Below, in pieces: positions 28,231-39,542 of a stretch of DNA of 64,000 bases (position 1 is its first letter; every line of letters starts with the position of its first letter). The notes beneath the pieces were generated by a model. It was not told the origin of the DNA, made no database searches, and saw only the letters and a list, made by a program, of their open reading frames with translations. Source of the DNA: Actinomycetota bacterium (GTDB lineage: Bacteria; Actinomycetota; Thermoleophilia; Miltoncostaeales; Miltoncostaeaceae). Position numbers and translations under genes: made by a program. Location of the stretch: NCBI GenBank assembly GCA_016870155.1, contig VGCE01000004.1, positions 124,001 through 188,000 on the forward strand, read 5' to 3'.

Positions 28231-28421
28231 CAGGCGCGCTCCTCGGTCTTCTCGGGCTCGGCGCCCGACTTCCCGGCCTCGCGCCGGTCGAGCAAGCGGG
28301 TAATGGCCTCCACCTGCCGACCCACGCGCGCGGTGCGCGCGGCCAGCATCACCACATAGGCCAGCACGAGCAACCAGATGACGGCGTATGCGGCCACCAC
28401 GTATTGCGCTCCGCCGCTCAT
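28230..28421 (-). CDS. ccmD: CcmD-like small membrane protein
   Basis: 63 residues from ATG 28421. One membrane helix (about 8-30: YVVAAYAVIWLLVLAYVVML) followed by a basic/charged tail (RTARVGRQVEAITRLLDRRE). This size and layout, directly after ccmC with a 4-base overlap, fit CcmD, which helps release holo-CcmE from the heme exporter. The call rests mainly on position. Confidence 0.65.
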   Translation of the reverse strand: MSGGAQYVVAAYAVIWLLVLAYVVMLAARTARVGRQVEAITRLLDRREAGKSGAEPEKTEERA

Positions 28422-29137
28422 GCGCTCTCCAGCCTCATCGCCAGGCGCCGCAGGGCGCGCTCGGATCGCCTGCCCAGCAGGTCGACCTCCAGCAAGGCGA
28501 TGAACAGCGCGATCATCGCCACCTGCGACATCACGAACCACCACAGCATCGTGCCCGGCATGTTGGCGCCACTCGACGTGAACACCACCGGGTGCACGAA
28601 CGACTCGGCTACGCGCACCGAGTAGAACGACAGCGGTACCGACGCGAAGCCGGCGATCGCATAGATGGCCGAGTAGCGCATCTTGCGGTCATCCTCGGCC
28701 GACGAGCGAAGCACGAAGTACGCGGCGTAGACGAGCACCACGATGAGATACGTGACAAGGCGCGGGTCGCTCCACACCCACCACGTGCCCCACGACGCCT
28801 TGGCCCAGATCGACCCGGTGATCACCACGAGCACCGAGAACAGCAGGCCGATGCGGATGCTGGCCTCGCCCACGTCGTCCCAGCGCTCGCTGCGCGTGCG
28901 CAGGTAGAGGATGCCCGCCACGCAGGCGACGGCGAACGCCACGAGCGATGCGATGGCGATGGCCACGTGGAAGTAGAAGATGCGCTGGATGATGCCCTGG
29001 TCGGCATCCTCGGGCGCGATGAGGAACACCCCGATGGTGGACGCCACCACGAGGATCGTGGCGATCGTCCCCCAGATCACCGCGGCGCGCTGGCCGGGGA
29101 TGCGTGCGGGGCCGTCAGTCGTCGAAGACGGCGTCAT
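28418..29137 (-). CDS. ccmC: Heme exporter subunit CcmC (cytochrome c biogenesis)
   Basis: 239 residues from ATG 29137; a TTG at 29155 is an alternative. Six membrane helices. The periplasmic tryptophan-rich WWD motif WAKASWGTWWVWSDPR binds heme, and conserved His residues are in IFYFHVAIA and ESFVHPVVF. It presents heme to CcmE for attachment to c-type cytochromes such as CtaC and the lipoprotein at 32162. Overlaps ccmB by 23 bases. Confidence 0.9.
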   Translation of the reverse strand: MTPSSTTDGPARIPGQRAAVIWGTIATILVVASTIGVFLIAPEDADQGIIQRIFYFHVAIAIASLVAFAVACVAGILYLRTRSERWDDVGEASIRIGLLFSVLVVITGSIWAKASWGTWWVWSDPRLVTYLIVVLVYAAYFVLRSSAEDDRKMRYSAIYAIAGFASVPLSFYSVRVAESFVHPVVFTSSGANMPGTMLWWFVMSQVAMIALFIALLEVDLLGRRSERALRRLAMRLESA

Positions 29138-29795
29138 AGGTCGCGACACAGACAAGGCTGAAGAGTATTGCGTATGCGAGCAAGAACAGGCAGTACCCGC
29201 GCCACTCGCTCATGTCATGTGGCCCTCCGGCCACGGCATGGGTTGCGCCGGCGCCCGCGATGACCACCGGAACCAGCGCGGGAAGGAACAGCACGGGGAA
29301 GATGAGGTCGCGCGCGCGGGTGAACAACGCAAGGCCTGAGAACAGGGTGCCCGACAGCGCGATGCAGGTATTGGCCAGTACGGCTGCGATGGCGATCCAC
29401 CCGATGGCGTCCCAGTAGGGACCCTTCACGAAGAAGATGCCCACGAGCGGGATCACCACGACCTCCACCGCGGTCATGTAGAGGAAGATCGCAATCGCCT
29501 TGGCGCCGAGCATGACGGTGCGCGGCACGGGCGACACGAGCAGGCCGTCGAGCACCCGCTGCTCGCGCTCGGCCACGTACGAGCGCCCCACGCCGAGCAC
29601 GGCGGTGAAGGCCAGCGTCACCCACATGAGGCCGCCCACGAAGCGCGTGAGGTCGTCATCGCGCGTGCCGAAACCGAACTGCAGGATCGCCAGCATCACG
29701 ATGGCGAAGAGCACCATCGCCACGATGGTCTCGCGCGTGCGCAGCTCGAGGCGCAGGTCCTTGCGCACGAGGGCCATCATCTGGCGGCCCCTCAC
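29115..29795 (-). CDS. ccmB: Heme exporter membrane subunit CcmB
   Basis: 226 residues with about six membrane helices. LVRKDLRLELRTRETIVAMVLF at the N terminus and REQRVLDGLLVSPVPR in the first cytoplasmic loop are typical of CcmB. It is the membrane partner of the ATPase CcmA, which it overlaps by 4 bases (GTGA). Confidence 0.9.
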   Translation of the reverse strand: MRGRQMMALVRKDLRLELRTRETIVAMVLFAIVMLAILQFGFGTRDDDLTRFVGGLMWVTLAFTAVLGVGRSYVAEREQRVLDGLLVSPVPRTVMLGAKAIAIFLYMTAVEVVVIPLVGIFFVKGPYWDAIGWIAIAAVLANTCIALSGTLFSGLALFTRARDLIFPVLFLPALVPVVIAGAGATHAVAGGPHDMSEWRGYCLFLLAYAILFSLVCVATYDAVFDD

Positions 29796-30487
29796 TCCGC
29801 AGCCTCCTCGTAGCGCCGGCGCACGGACATGGGGTCGAGCCCGGCCGTGGGCTCATCGAGCACCACGCGCCCGGCGCGCAGCACCACCAGGCGGTCGGCC
29901 ACGCGCGCCACGCGCTCCACCTCGTGGGTGACGATGATCGCCGCGCGCCCATCGGCCGCGGCCCGGCCGAGCTCGTCGTCGAGCAGGGCGGCACCGCGGG
30001 CGTCGAGGCTGGCGTGCGGCTCGTCGAGCAGCAGCAGGCGGGGGCGGTGCAGCAGCATGCGCGCCAGGGCGAGGCGCTGGGCCATCCCGCGGCTGAACGT
30101 GCGCACGGTGTCCTCGGCGCGCCCCGGCAGGCCCACGCGGTCGAGCAGCTCGGCGATGCGCGCGTCGCGGTCGGCGATGCCGTAGAGATCTCCGTAGAGC
30201 TCCAGGTTCTGGCGGGCGGTGAGGTCGAGGTACACGAGCGGGTCGTGCGCCAGGTAGCCGATGCCGGCCCGGGCGGCGCGCGTGCCGCCGGGGATCTGCT
30301 CGCCCAGCACCTCCAGCGACCCCGACTGGGCGCGCAGCAGGGTGGCCAGCAGGCGCAGCAGGGTGCTCTTGCCCGCGCCGTTCGGGCCAGCCAGCGCCAC
30401 GCGCTCGCCCGGCACCAGGCCGAGGTCCACGCCATCCACGGCGCGGCGCTCCCCGTACGCGTGCACCAGCCCGCGCGCGGTGACCAT
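29792..30487 (-). CDS. ccmA: Heme exporter ATPase CcmA
   Basis: 231 residues from ATG 30487, 4 bases after ubiA. Walker A GPNGAGKST, Q-loop region YLAHDPLVY, signature FSRGMAQRLALAR, Walker B LLLLDEPHASLD, H-loop VTHEVE. It powers the CcmABCD complex. An oddity is a second D-loop-like motif, VVLDEPTAGLDPMS, in the last 25 residues, where no ABC protein needs it. Confidence 0.9.
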   Translation of the reverse strand: MVTARGLVHAYGERRAVDGVDLGLVPGERVALAGPNGAGKSTLLRLLATLLRAQSGSLEVLGEQIPGGTRAARAGIGYLAHDPLVYLDLTARQNLELYGDLYGIADRDARIAELLDRVGLPGRAEDTVRTFSRGMAQRLALARMLLHRPRLLLLDEPHASLDARGAALLDDELGRAAADGRAAIIVTHEVERVARVADRLVVLRAGRVVLDEPTAGLDPMSVRRRYEEAAE

Positions 30488-30491
30488 TGGC

Positions 30492-31385
30492 TCAGGCGAC
30501 GGCCACCTCACCGATGACCCCCGCCAGGAATACCAGCGACATCACGCCGTTCGCGGTGCCGAAGGCCGCCTGGATGCGCGCGTCGTCGCCAGGGCGCACG
30601 GTGGCGTGCTCCCACAGCAGGATGACCGCGCACGCGGCAACGCCCAGGTAGTACGGCCACGTGACCGACGCGGCGATGCCGGCGAGCACGAGCAGCAGGG
30701 TGGCGAGCGCGTGCAGGCCCGCGGCCATGCTCAGGGCGCGCGCCTCGCCAAAGCGCGCCGGGATCGACCGGATGTCGGCCTGGCGGTCGTGATCGACGTC
30801 CAGCAGGGCGTAGATGACGTCGAAGCCGGCGATCCATGCGGCCACCGCGGCCCAGAGCAGCACGGGCGCCGGGGCGAACGCGCCGGTGACGGCGATCCAG
30901 CCCCCGATGGGCGCGATGCCGATGGACAGCCCGAGCACGAGGTGGCACGCCCACGTGACCCGCTTGGTGTAGGGGTAGATGACGAACAGGGCCACGGGCA
31001 CGGGCCACAGCCACCAGGTGATCTCGGGCAGTTGGCTCACGGCCCCGAGCATCGCCGCTAGGCTCACGGCCGCGAACACCCACACCTGACCCGTGGTGAG
31101 CCGCCCCGACGGCAGATGACGCCCCGCGGTACGCGGGTTGCGGGCATCGAGGTGACGGTCGATGAGGCGGTTCAGCGCCATGGCCAGCGACCGCGCGCCC
31201 ACCATGGCAAGGAGGACCCACCCGAGGGTCGGCCACGGCGGCATGGCGTTGGTGGCCATGAGCGCTCCCGCGAACGCGAACGGCAGCGCGAATACCGTGT
31301 GCTGGAAGCGCACCAGCCCCAGCAGGGCCGGGATGATCGCGAGCCCCGACGCGGGGCGCGCTGCGGGCGAGTGGCTCGTCACCAT
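30492..31385 (-). CDS. UbiA-family polyprenyltransferase (menaquinone or heme side-chain type)
   Basis: 297 residues from ATG 31385 with about eight membrane helices. The first Asp-rich motif is NRLIDRHLDARNPRT (72-86) and the second is YALLDVDHDRQADIRSIPARFG. These are the Mg-diphosphate and aromatic-substrate sites of UbiA enzymes. The sequence looks like 4-hydroxybenzoate/futalosine-type (MqnP-like) enzymes rather than CtaB, which is separate at 38375. A menaquinone role fits the respiratory block but is inferred. Confidence 0.85.
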   Translation of the reverse strand: MVTSHSPAARPASGLAIIPALLGLVRFQHTVFALPFAFAGALMATNAMPPWPTLGWVLLAMVGARSLAMALNRLIDRHLDARNPRTAGRHLPSGRLTTGQVWVFAAVSLAAMLGAVSQLPEITWWLWPVPVALFVIYPYTKRVTWACHLVLGLSIGIAPIGGWIAVTGAFAPAPVLLWAAVAAWIAGFDVIYALLDVDHDRQADIRSIPARFGEARALSMAAGLHALATLLLVLAGIAASVTWPYYLGVAACAVILLWEHATVRPGDDARIQAAFGTANGVMSLVFLAGVIGEVAVA

Positions 31386-31392
31386 GCCGATG

Positions 31393-32100
31393 CTATTCCC
31401 GCGAGGGGTCCTCGGCGGGTCCGTATCGCGGCGTGCCCCCGGTGACCGCCGCCCAGAACTGGTCGCCGACGTCGAAGTGCCACCACTCCTCCACATAGGC
31501 GGTGAGTCCCTGCGCGGTGAGCGCGTGGAAGAGCAGGCGCCGGTTGGCGCGGGCGGGAAGGTCGATGTCCTCCAAGGCGGCGGCGCCGGCCTCGGGCACG
31601 AAGGCGTCGAACCCGGTGCCGAGGTCGAGTTCGGTGCCGTCGACCATCGCGAGCGTGAGGTCCACGGCCCCGCCCGTGAGATGCGGCGGGGGGGCGCGGT
31701 GGCCCGGGTCGGGGGGGGTCACGTATGGACGCGCCACCTGCTCGAGCTCCGCGCGGGCCAGGTCGGGGTATTGCGCCGCGAGCTCGTCCACGTACGAATC
31801 AAACAGCGCCGACTGGGTCTCGAGGGACCTCCAGCCATCCCATACCAGCAGCACCATGCCGTCCGGCAGCGAGTCGGCCGCGCGCATCAGTCGTGCGCCC
31901 AGATCCCCGCGCACCCAGCACCCGGGCAGCGACCCCGGCAGCCCCATCGCGAAGTAGCGGGGGTCCTCCGCGATGCGCGGGCCCAGGTCGGCCACGGGCA
32001 CGAGGGGCTCGTCAACCGGATCGATGGGGATATCGCGCCACCCCGCCGGCGGCGCCAGGCGTGGAATGGGCACCTGCATGCGCGGGTCGGCGGCGCTCAT
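31393..32100 (-). CDS. D-alanyl-D-alanine dipeptidase (VanX-like, peptidase M15D)
   Basis: 235 residues. Zinc ligands H140 and D147 in PHLTGGAVD, H208 and catalytic E205 in EEWWHFD, and R91 in WDGWRSLE are the VanX set. It cleaves D-Ala-D-Ala. There is no signal peptide, so it acts in the cytosol, probably in peptidoglycan recycling. No vanA/vanH is present, so resistance is not implied. It sits in the respiratory block 8 bases from ubiA. Confidence 0.88.
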   Translation of the reverse strand: MSAADPRMQVPIPRLAPPAGWRDIPIDPVDEPLVPVADLGPRIAEDPRYFAMGLPGSLPGCWVRGDLGARLMRAADSLPDGMVLLVWDGWRSLETQSALFDSYVDELAAQYPDLARAELEQVARPYVTPPDPGHRAPPPHLTGGAVDLTLAMVDGTELDLGTGFDAFVPEAGAAALEDIDLPARANRRLLFHALTAQGLTAYVEEWWHFDVGDQFWAAVTGGTPRYGPAEDPSRE

Positions 32101-32161
32101 GCGAGCACCCGCTCCGACCCCCGGACGCGCGCGCCATGAAGGGTCGCGCCGTCCGCGGTCA

Positions 32162-32659
32162 TCAGGGGACCTCGGCGCCTCCGTCGGCGGGCGTGGCCGG
32201 GCCCTTGCCGGAGGCAGGCGGGGTGCCCTTCACCGCCGGGGTGATCGCGCGCACGTCGCTATCGGGCTTGATGCCGGCGAACTTGGCCACGTAGGCCGAC
32301 ACGTCCACGGCGTCCTGGCCCGTGACGAGGTTCTGCGGCATGGCCACCGGGTACGAGCCCGGCTTCGGCGGCTGGGGCGAGATGGCGATCCAGCGCTTCA
32401 CCACGCCGAAGAACTGGGTCTCCTTGAAGCCCTGCTCGCGCGGGTAGCGGAAGGCGTCGTCGAGATTGGGGCCGCTCACGCCCTTGGTGCCGGCGTCGGC
32501 CAGCGCGTGGCAGCCGCCGCACTGCTGCACGAACTTGGTCTTCCCGACCTCCACGTCGGCCGTGGAGAGAGCGTTCTCGGCGCCACCGCAGCCGGAGAGC
32601 ACGAGGGCGCCCCCGGCAAGGGCAAGTGCGACGGACGATGCGAGAAGACGTGAGCGCAA
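32162..32659 (-). CDS. Lipoprotein cytochrome c
   Basis: 165 residues from TTG 32659, which follows the ctaE stop by 8 bases; no ATG or GTG precedes the signal. The lipobox is LVLSGC24, so the protein is anchored outside the membrane. The heme c motif CGGCH is at 47-51, with likely axial Met in PVAMPQNL. A Pro/Gly/Ala-rich tail follows. Placed directly after ctaE, it probably carries electrons to or within the caa3 oxidase. Confidence 0.85.
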   Translation of the reverse strand: MRSRLLASSVALALAGGALVLSGCGGAENALSTADVEVGKTKFVQQCGGCHALADAGTKGVSGPNLDDAFRYPREQGFKETQFFGVVKRWIAISPQPPKPGSYPVAMPQNLVTGQDAVDVSAYVAKFAGIKPDSDVRAITPAVKGTPPASGKGPATPADGGAEVP

Positions 32660-32667
32660 CGGTGTCC

Positions 32668-33288
32668 CTAGATGACGTAGACGAGGAAGAACAGCAGCAC
32701 CCAGACGATGTCGACGAAGTGCCAGTAGTACGAACCCGCGGTGAGCGGCGTGTTGTACGCGTGCGAGAAGTCGTTCCGGTACGCGCGCCTGAGGCACAGG
32801 CTCAGCACGATGAGGCCCACCAGCACGTGCGCGCCGTGGAACCCGGTGAGCGTGTAGAAGGCGCCGCTGAACGCGCGGTCCTGCGGCGTGAAGCCCAGGT
32901 GGGCGTACTCATTCAGCTGCACGAGCAGGAAGGTGGCGCCCATGAGGATCGTCACCCATAGCCCGCGGATGAGGCCCTTGTTGTCGCCGGCGGCCAGCCG
33001 CTTCTCGCCCCACCAGAGCGTGAACGACGAGCTGATGAGGATGAGCGTGTTCACGCCCGTGAGGAGGACCGGGAGCTCAAACGGCTTGCCGTCCTGCTTC
33101 AGCGGCGGCCAGGTCTCGTTGGACACGCCGTACCGGATGAAGAAGTACGCGGTGAACAGCGATGCGAACAGCATCACCTCCGACCCGATGAACAGGAGCA
33201 TCGCCATGAGCGATGCGTTCATGTGCTGCTTCTGCTCGGGCTGTGGCGAGTGCTGGTCGGCGGGCGCGTGCCCTGCGGTGGTGGCCAT
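32668..33288 (-). CDS. ctaE: Cytochrome c oxidase subunit III
   Basis: 206 residues, five membrane helices. FIGSEVMLFASLFTAYFFIRY, LNEYAHLGFTPQDRAFSGAFY, TGFHGAHVLVGLIVL and SYYWHFVDIVWVLLFFLVYV are classical subunit III blocks. It stabilises subunit I. It starts 3 bases after ctaD. Confidence 0.95.
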   Translation of the reverse strand: MATTAGHAPADQHSPQPEQKQHMNASLMAMLLFIGSEVMLFASLFTAYFFIRYGVSNETWPPLKQDGKPFELPVLLTGVNTLILISSSFTLWWGEKRLAAGDNKGLIRGLWVTILMGATFLLVQLNEYAHLGFTPQDRAFSGAFYTLTGFHGAHVLVGLIVLSLCLRRAYRNDFSHAYNTPLTAGSYYWHFVDIVWVLLFFLVYVI

Positions 33289-33291
33289 CCC

Positions 33292-36045
<2,754 letters not shown>

Positions 36046-36072
36046 GTCTGTTTCGCTCTGTCTCGAGTGGGC

Positions 36073-37056
36073 TTACTTGATGGAGTCGACGAAGGCGACG
36101 ACGTTCGCGAGGTCGGTGCCGGTGGCCAGGCCTCCCGGCATCGCGCCCTTGCCGTTCTTGATCTGCGTGCGGATCTCGTCGGTGGTCAGCGTGGTGCCGA
36201 CGATCTTCGGGCCAACTCCCGCCGCCTTGCCCAGTTCGGCGTGGCAGCCGCTGCACTTGGCCTCGAACACGGTCTGGCCGGCGGCCGCGTCACCGGGTGC
36301 GCTCTCGAGCTTGGCGCCCGCGGTGGCCGCGGCGGAAGTGCCCTTCGCCGTGGCCGACGACTTCGCGAGCCAAGCGGTGTACTGCTGCTCGGTGACCACC
36401 TTGACGCGCGATCGCATGACGCTGTGGCCCACACCGCAGAGCTCGGCGCACACCACCGGGTAGGTGCCCACCTTGTTCGGGGTGATCCAGATGGAGTGGG
36501 TGATGCCCGGCACGGCGTCGCCCTTGATGCCGAACGACGGTACCCAGAAATCGTGGATCACGTCGCGGGCGCGCAGGTTGAGCTGCGCCTGGCGGTTCAC
36601 CGGCAGCACCAGGTCGCCGCTCTCGATTCCGGCGCCCGGGTAGCCGTAGGTCCACATGAACTGCTGGGCGTAGACATCGATCTCCACGCGGTCGGCGGCC
36701 ACGGCCTCGTTGCGCTCGAGAACGATGTAGCCGTACACGGCCACCACGACGAGGAGAATCGACGGGATGACTGTCCACACGACCTCAAGGGTGGTGTTGC
36801 CGTGATGGGGCGGGCCATCCCCCAGGTCGTCGTCCTTCGCGCGCCACTTCCACACTGCGTAGACGAGGACGGAGGTGACGATGACGAAGAAGACCACGCT
36901 GCACCAGAAGAGGAACCACAGCAGGGTGAAGGTGCGACCGGCCTCCACGCTGTCGGCCGGCGGCAGCCAGTCGATCAGCAGGGCCTGCCCTGCCGTGATC
37001 GCCGCGATGACGATCGCAATGACGGCGAGGGGAAGGAGCGGAGCGTTCTTGTACAC
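36073..37056 (-). CDS. ctaC: Cytochrome c oxidase subunit II with fused cytochrome c domain (caa3 type)
   Basis: 327 residues. Hydrophobic segment 8-28 (signal or helix), membrane helices about 46-68 and 94-113, then the CuA cupredoxin domain with H168, C203, C207, H211 and M214 (CAELCGVGHSVM). An Ala/Thr linker leads to a cytochrome c domain with CSGCH (268-272). It accepts electrons from a cytochrome and passes them via CuA to heme a. The GTG start at 37056 lies 8 bases after a possible -10 box TAAGAT (37065-37070), so the mRNA may be leaderless. Confidence 0.95.
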   Translation of the reverse strand: MYKNAPLLPLAVIAIVIAAITAGQALLIDWLPPADSVEAGRTFTLLWFLFWCSVVFFVIVTSVLVYAVWKWRAKDDDLGDGPPHHGNTTLEVVWTVIPSILLVVVAVYGYIVLERNEAVAADRVEIDVYAQQFMWTYGYPGAGIESGDLVLPVNRQAQLNLRARDVIHDFWVPSFGIKGDAVPGITHSIWITPNKVGTYPVVCAELCGVGHSVMRSRVKVVTEQQYTAWLAKSSATAKGTSAAATAGAKLESAPGDAAAGQTVFEAKCSGCHAELGKAAGVGPKIVGTTLTTDEIRTQIKNGKGAMPGGLATGTDLANVVAFVDSIK

Positions 37057-37169
37057 AGACCAGGATCTTAGTCGCGGGGGAGAGGCCTACGCAGCGGGAA
37101 ACAGCGCGCTAAGACCCGTCTTCTGTGGTCCGTGTGTCCCTGATGCGGCCTCCCCGAGGGCCCGAGGCG

Positions 37170-38375
37170 CTAGGCCACGGCGGGGCGGCGCGCGAGCGGG
37201 GTCGCGGCGATGAGCCCGCACACCACGAATAGCAAGCCGCCGATCACCAGGGGCGAGGAGACCCCAACCGCCTGGAACAGCGCGGTGGCCGCGATGGGCG
37301 CGATGAGGCGGGCCAGCGCGCCGGCGGAGGCCAGAACACCGAGGATGCCGCCCTGCTCGGCAGCGGGTGCCCGCTGCGACACGATCGCGTTAACGGTGGG
37401 GAACACCAGCCCCGACCCGAGGGCCAGGAGGGCCAGCACCGGGAACAGCGCCCAGAGCTGGGTGGTGAAGCCCAGGAGTATCAGTGACGCCGCGGTGATC
37501 CACAGGCCCGCGCGCAGCACCGGCCACTCGCCCACGCGATCGGTGATGCGGTGGGCCACGCCGCCTTGCACCACCGCGGCGACGATTCCGATGAACATGA
37601 ACACCAGGCCGGTCTCGGTGAGGCCGAAGTCGAAGCGGCGGTTGCCGAACAGCGCGAACACCGACTCCATGCCGACGAACCCGAGGCCTCCGATGAAGGA
37701 GATCCAGATGAGCGGCCCGTACTCGCGCGACCCAACGGCCTTCGCCAGCGCCGTCCAGCGCGACTGCTGCGCGCCGGCGTGGCTGCCCGGCACGCGCGAC
37801 TCGGGCAGACGGCGGAGTGCCACGGCGAAGTTGGCCATGGCAAGGGCCGCGGCGAGGATGAACGGCGCGCGCGGGTCGATGGCCGCGAAGAGGCCGCCGA
37901 TGGCGGGGCCGATGATGAAGCCCAGGCCGAACGCCGCGCCGATCAGCCCCATGCCGCGCACGCGGTCCTCGTCGGTGGTGATGTCGGCCACGTAGGCCTG
38001 CGCCGCGGCGTACGACGCTCCCGAGATGCCGTCGAGGATTCGCGCGAGGAACAGCACCCAGAGCGCGGGGGCGAAGCCGAAGAGCAGCCACGCGATGGAC
38101 GCCCCCACGAGCGAGCCCAGGATCACCGGGCGCCTGCCGTAGCGGTCGGACACCCGCCCCCACACCGGCGCGAAGATGAGCTGCATCAGGGCGTAGACGC
38201 CCGTGAGCAGGCCGATCTCGATCACGCTCGCGCCGAACCTCTCGGCGTACAGCGGCACCAGGGGGATCACGATGCCGAAGCCGATCAGATCGATCAGAAC
38301 GGTCGAGAAGATGATGCCGAGCGGGGTGCCGAAGAACGCCAGTCCGCCCAGACGGTAGCGGCCGCCGCCGGGCAT
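37170..38375 (-). CDS. MFS efflux transporter (TetA-like DHA1 family)
   Basis: 401 residues from ATG 38375, twelve membrane helices. IGFGIVIPLVPLYAERFGAS opens helix 1, the loop 2-3 motif is GRVSDRYGRRPV, and the motif C region reads GAAFGLGFIIGPAIGG, which marks drug/H+ antiporters. The substrate is unknown. It overlaps the ctaB stop by one base and is co-transcribed with ctaB, a position that could imply export of a heme-pathway intermediate, but this is a guess. Confidence 0.88.
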   Translation of the reverse strand: MPGGGRYRLGGLAFFGTPLGIIFSTVLIDLIGFGIVIPLVPLYAERFGASVIEIGLLTGVYALMQLIFAPVWGRVSDRYGRRPVILGSLVGASIAWLLFGFAPALWVLFLARILDGISGASYAAAQAYVADITTDEDRVRGMGLIGAAFGLGFIIGPAIGGLFAAIDPRAPFILAAALAMANFAVALRRLPESRVPGSHAGAQQSRWTALAKAVGSREYGPLIWISFIGGLGFVGMESVFALFGNRRFDFGLTETGLVFMFIGIVAAVVQGGVAHRITDRVGEWPVLRAGLWITAASLILLGFTTQLWALFPVLALLALGSGLVFPTVNAIVSQRAPAAEQGGILGVLASAGALARLIAPIAATALFQAVGVSSPLVIGGLLFVVCGLIAATPLARRPAVA

Positions 38376-39268
38376 CAGGCCGCCGCGTCCACCGCGACCA
38401 CCACGAACAGCAGCGCGAGGTAGGCCAGCGAGTAGTGGAAGATCAGTGATGCCCGGGCCCGGTCGGCGCCGCCGCGCCATAGCTTCCAGGCCATCCAGAG
38501 GAACGGCGCGCCGAGCACCACCGAGCCGATGAGGTAGACCAGGCCGGCCCCCGCCGCGTAGGGCAGCAGGGTGGTGCCGAACATGACGACGCTCCACAGG
38601 AGCACCTGCACCCGCGTGGCCTGCTCGCCGTACACCACAGGCAGCATCGGCACGCCGGCCTCGTCGTAGTCGCGCTCCAGCATGAGGGCCAGCGCCCAGA
38701 AGTGCGGGGGCGTCCACACGAACACGATCGCGAACAGCAGCACGGCGCCGAACGAGAGGTTGCCGGTGACCGCCGCCCAGCCCACCAGCGGCGGAATGGC
38801 CCCGGCGGCGCCGCCGATCACGATGTTGTGGATCGTGGTGCGCTTGAGCCAGAGCGTGTAGAGCCCCACGTAGAGCAGCACGCCCACGAAGGACAGCCCG
38901 GCGGCGAGCCACGTGGTGAGGAAGCCCAGCACCAGCACGCTGGCCACCACCAGGCCGACGCCGTACGCCAGCGCGGCGCCCGGCGAGATGCGCCCCATGA
39001 CGATCGGGCGGCGGTCGGTGCGGCCCATCACCGCGTCGATGTCGCGGTCGACGTACTGGTTGATGGTATTGGCGCCGCCGGCCGAGAGGTAGCCGCCGAG
39101 CACGGTCCAGAGGACGAGCCAGCCGCTGGGCACGCCCTGCTTGGCCGCGAACATGGCGCACACCGTGGTGACCAGCAGCAGGGAGATGATGCGCGGCTTG
39201 GTGAGGGTGACGAGGTCGCGCACGATTTCCCGGGGAGCCGCGGCCACGTCTGCGGTGGTGGTGCTCAT
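38375..39268 (-). CDS. ctaB: Protoheme IX farnesyltransferase (heme O synthase)
   Basis: 297 residues, eight or nine membrane helices. TKPRIISLLLVTTVCAMF, NTINQYVDRDIDAVMGRTDRR (first Asp motif) and FVWTPPHFWALAL plus ERDYDEAGVPMLPVVYG are signatures of CtaB. It adds farnesyl to heme b, giving heme O for the oxidase in this block. ATG 39268 overlaps the preceding small gene by 4 bases. Confidence 0.95.
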   Translation of the reverse strand: MSTTTADVAAAPREIVRDLVTLTKPRIISLLLVTTVCAMFAAKQGVPSGWLVLWTVLGGYLSAGGANTINQYVDRDIDAVMGRTDRRPIVMGRISPGAALAYGVGLVVASVLVLGFLTTWLAAGLSFVGVLLYVGLYTLWLKRTTIHNIVIGGAAGAIPPLVGWAAVTGNLSFGAVLLFAIVFVWTPPHFWALALMLERDYDEAGVPMLPVVYGEQATRVQVLLWSVVMFGTTLLPYAAGAGLVYLIGSVVLGAPFLWMAWKLWRGGADRARASLIFHYSLAYLALLFVVVAVDAAA

Positions 39269-39468
39269 GGCATCACCCAGGCCGTCCAGGCCACCAGCGC
39301 CACCGACATGAGCACCGGCAGCACCAGCCACAGGGTCTCGGTGCCACTGGTGGCACCGCGCGCCAAGGGCGCGCGCATGCCCCACATGCTCCGGATGATC
39401 GCCAGGCCGGCGCCCACGATGAGCACCGCAGCGATGATGAGGACGACGAGCCGCACGACGGGCGACAT
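39265..39468 (-). CDS. Small two-helix membrane protein at the head of the oxidase block
   Basis: 67 residues from ATG 39468. Two membrane helices (about 4-26 and 46-64) joined by a basic loop (RSMWGMRAPLARG). Unrecognised. It is the first gene before ctaB (ATGA overlap), so it may be an oxidase assembly factor or a small subunit. An upstream in-frame ATG at 39531 would overlap the divergent promoter region and is less likely. Confidence 0.65.
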   Translation of the reverse strand: MSPVVRLVVLIIAAVLIVGAGLAIIRSMWGMRAPLARGATSGTETLWLVLPVLMSVALVAWTAWVMP

Positions 39469-39542
39469 TAGTGCAGCGCCGGGGCCCGACAGGGCCGCAT
39501 GAGGGTTGACGTTCGGCCCATAAGGCGGCACCGTGGAGGGTA

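Noticed and set aside
31393-32100. Vancomycin resistance cluster
   Set aside because: Only a VanX-like gene is present; no vanH, vanA or vanRS partners.
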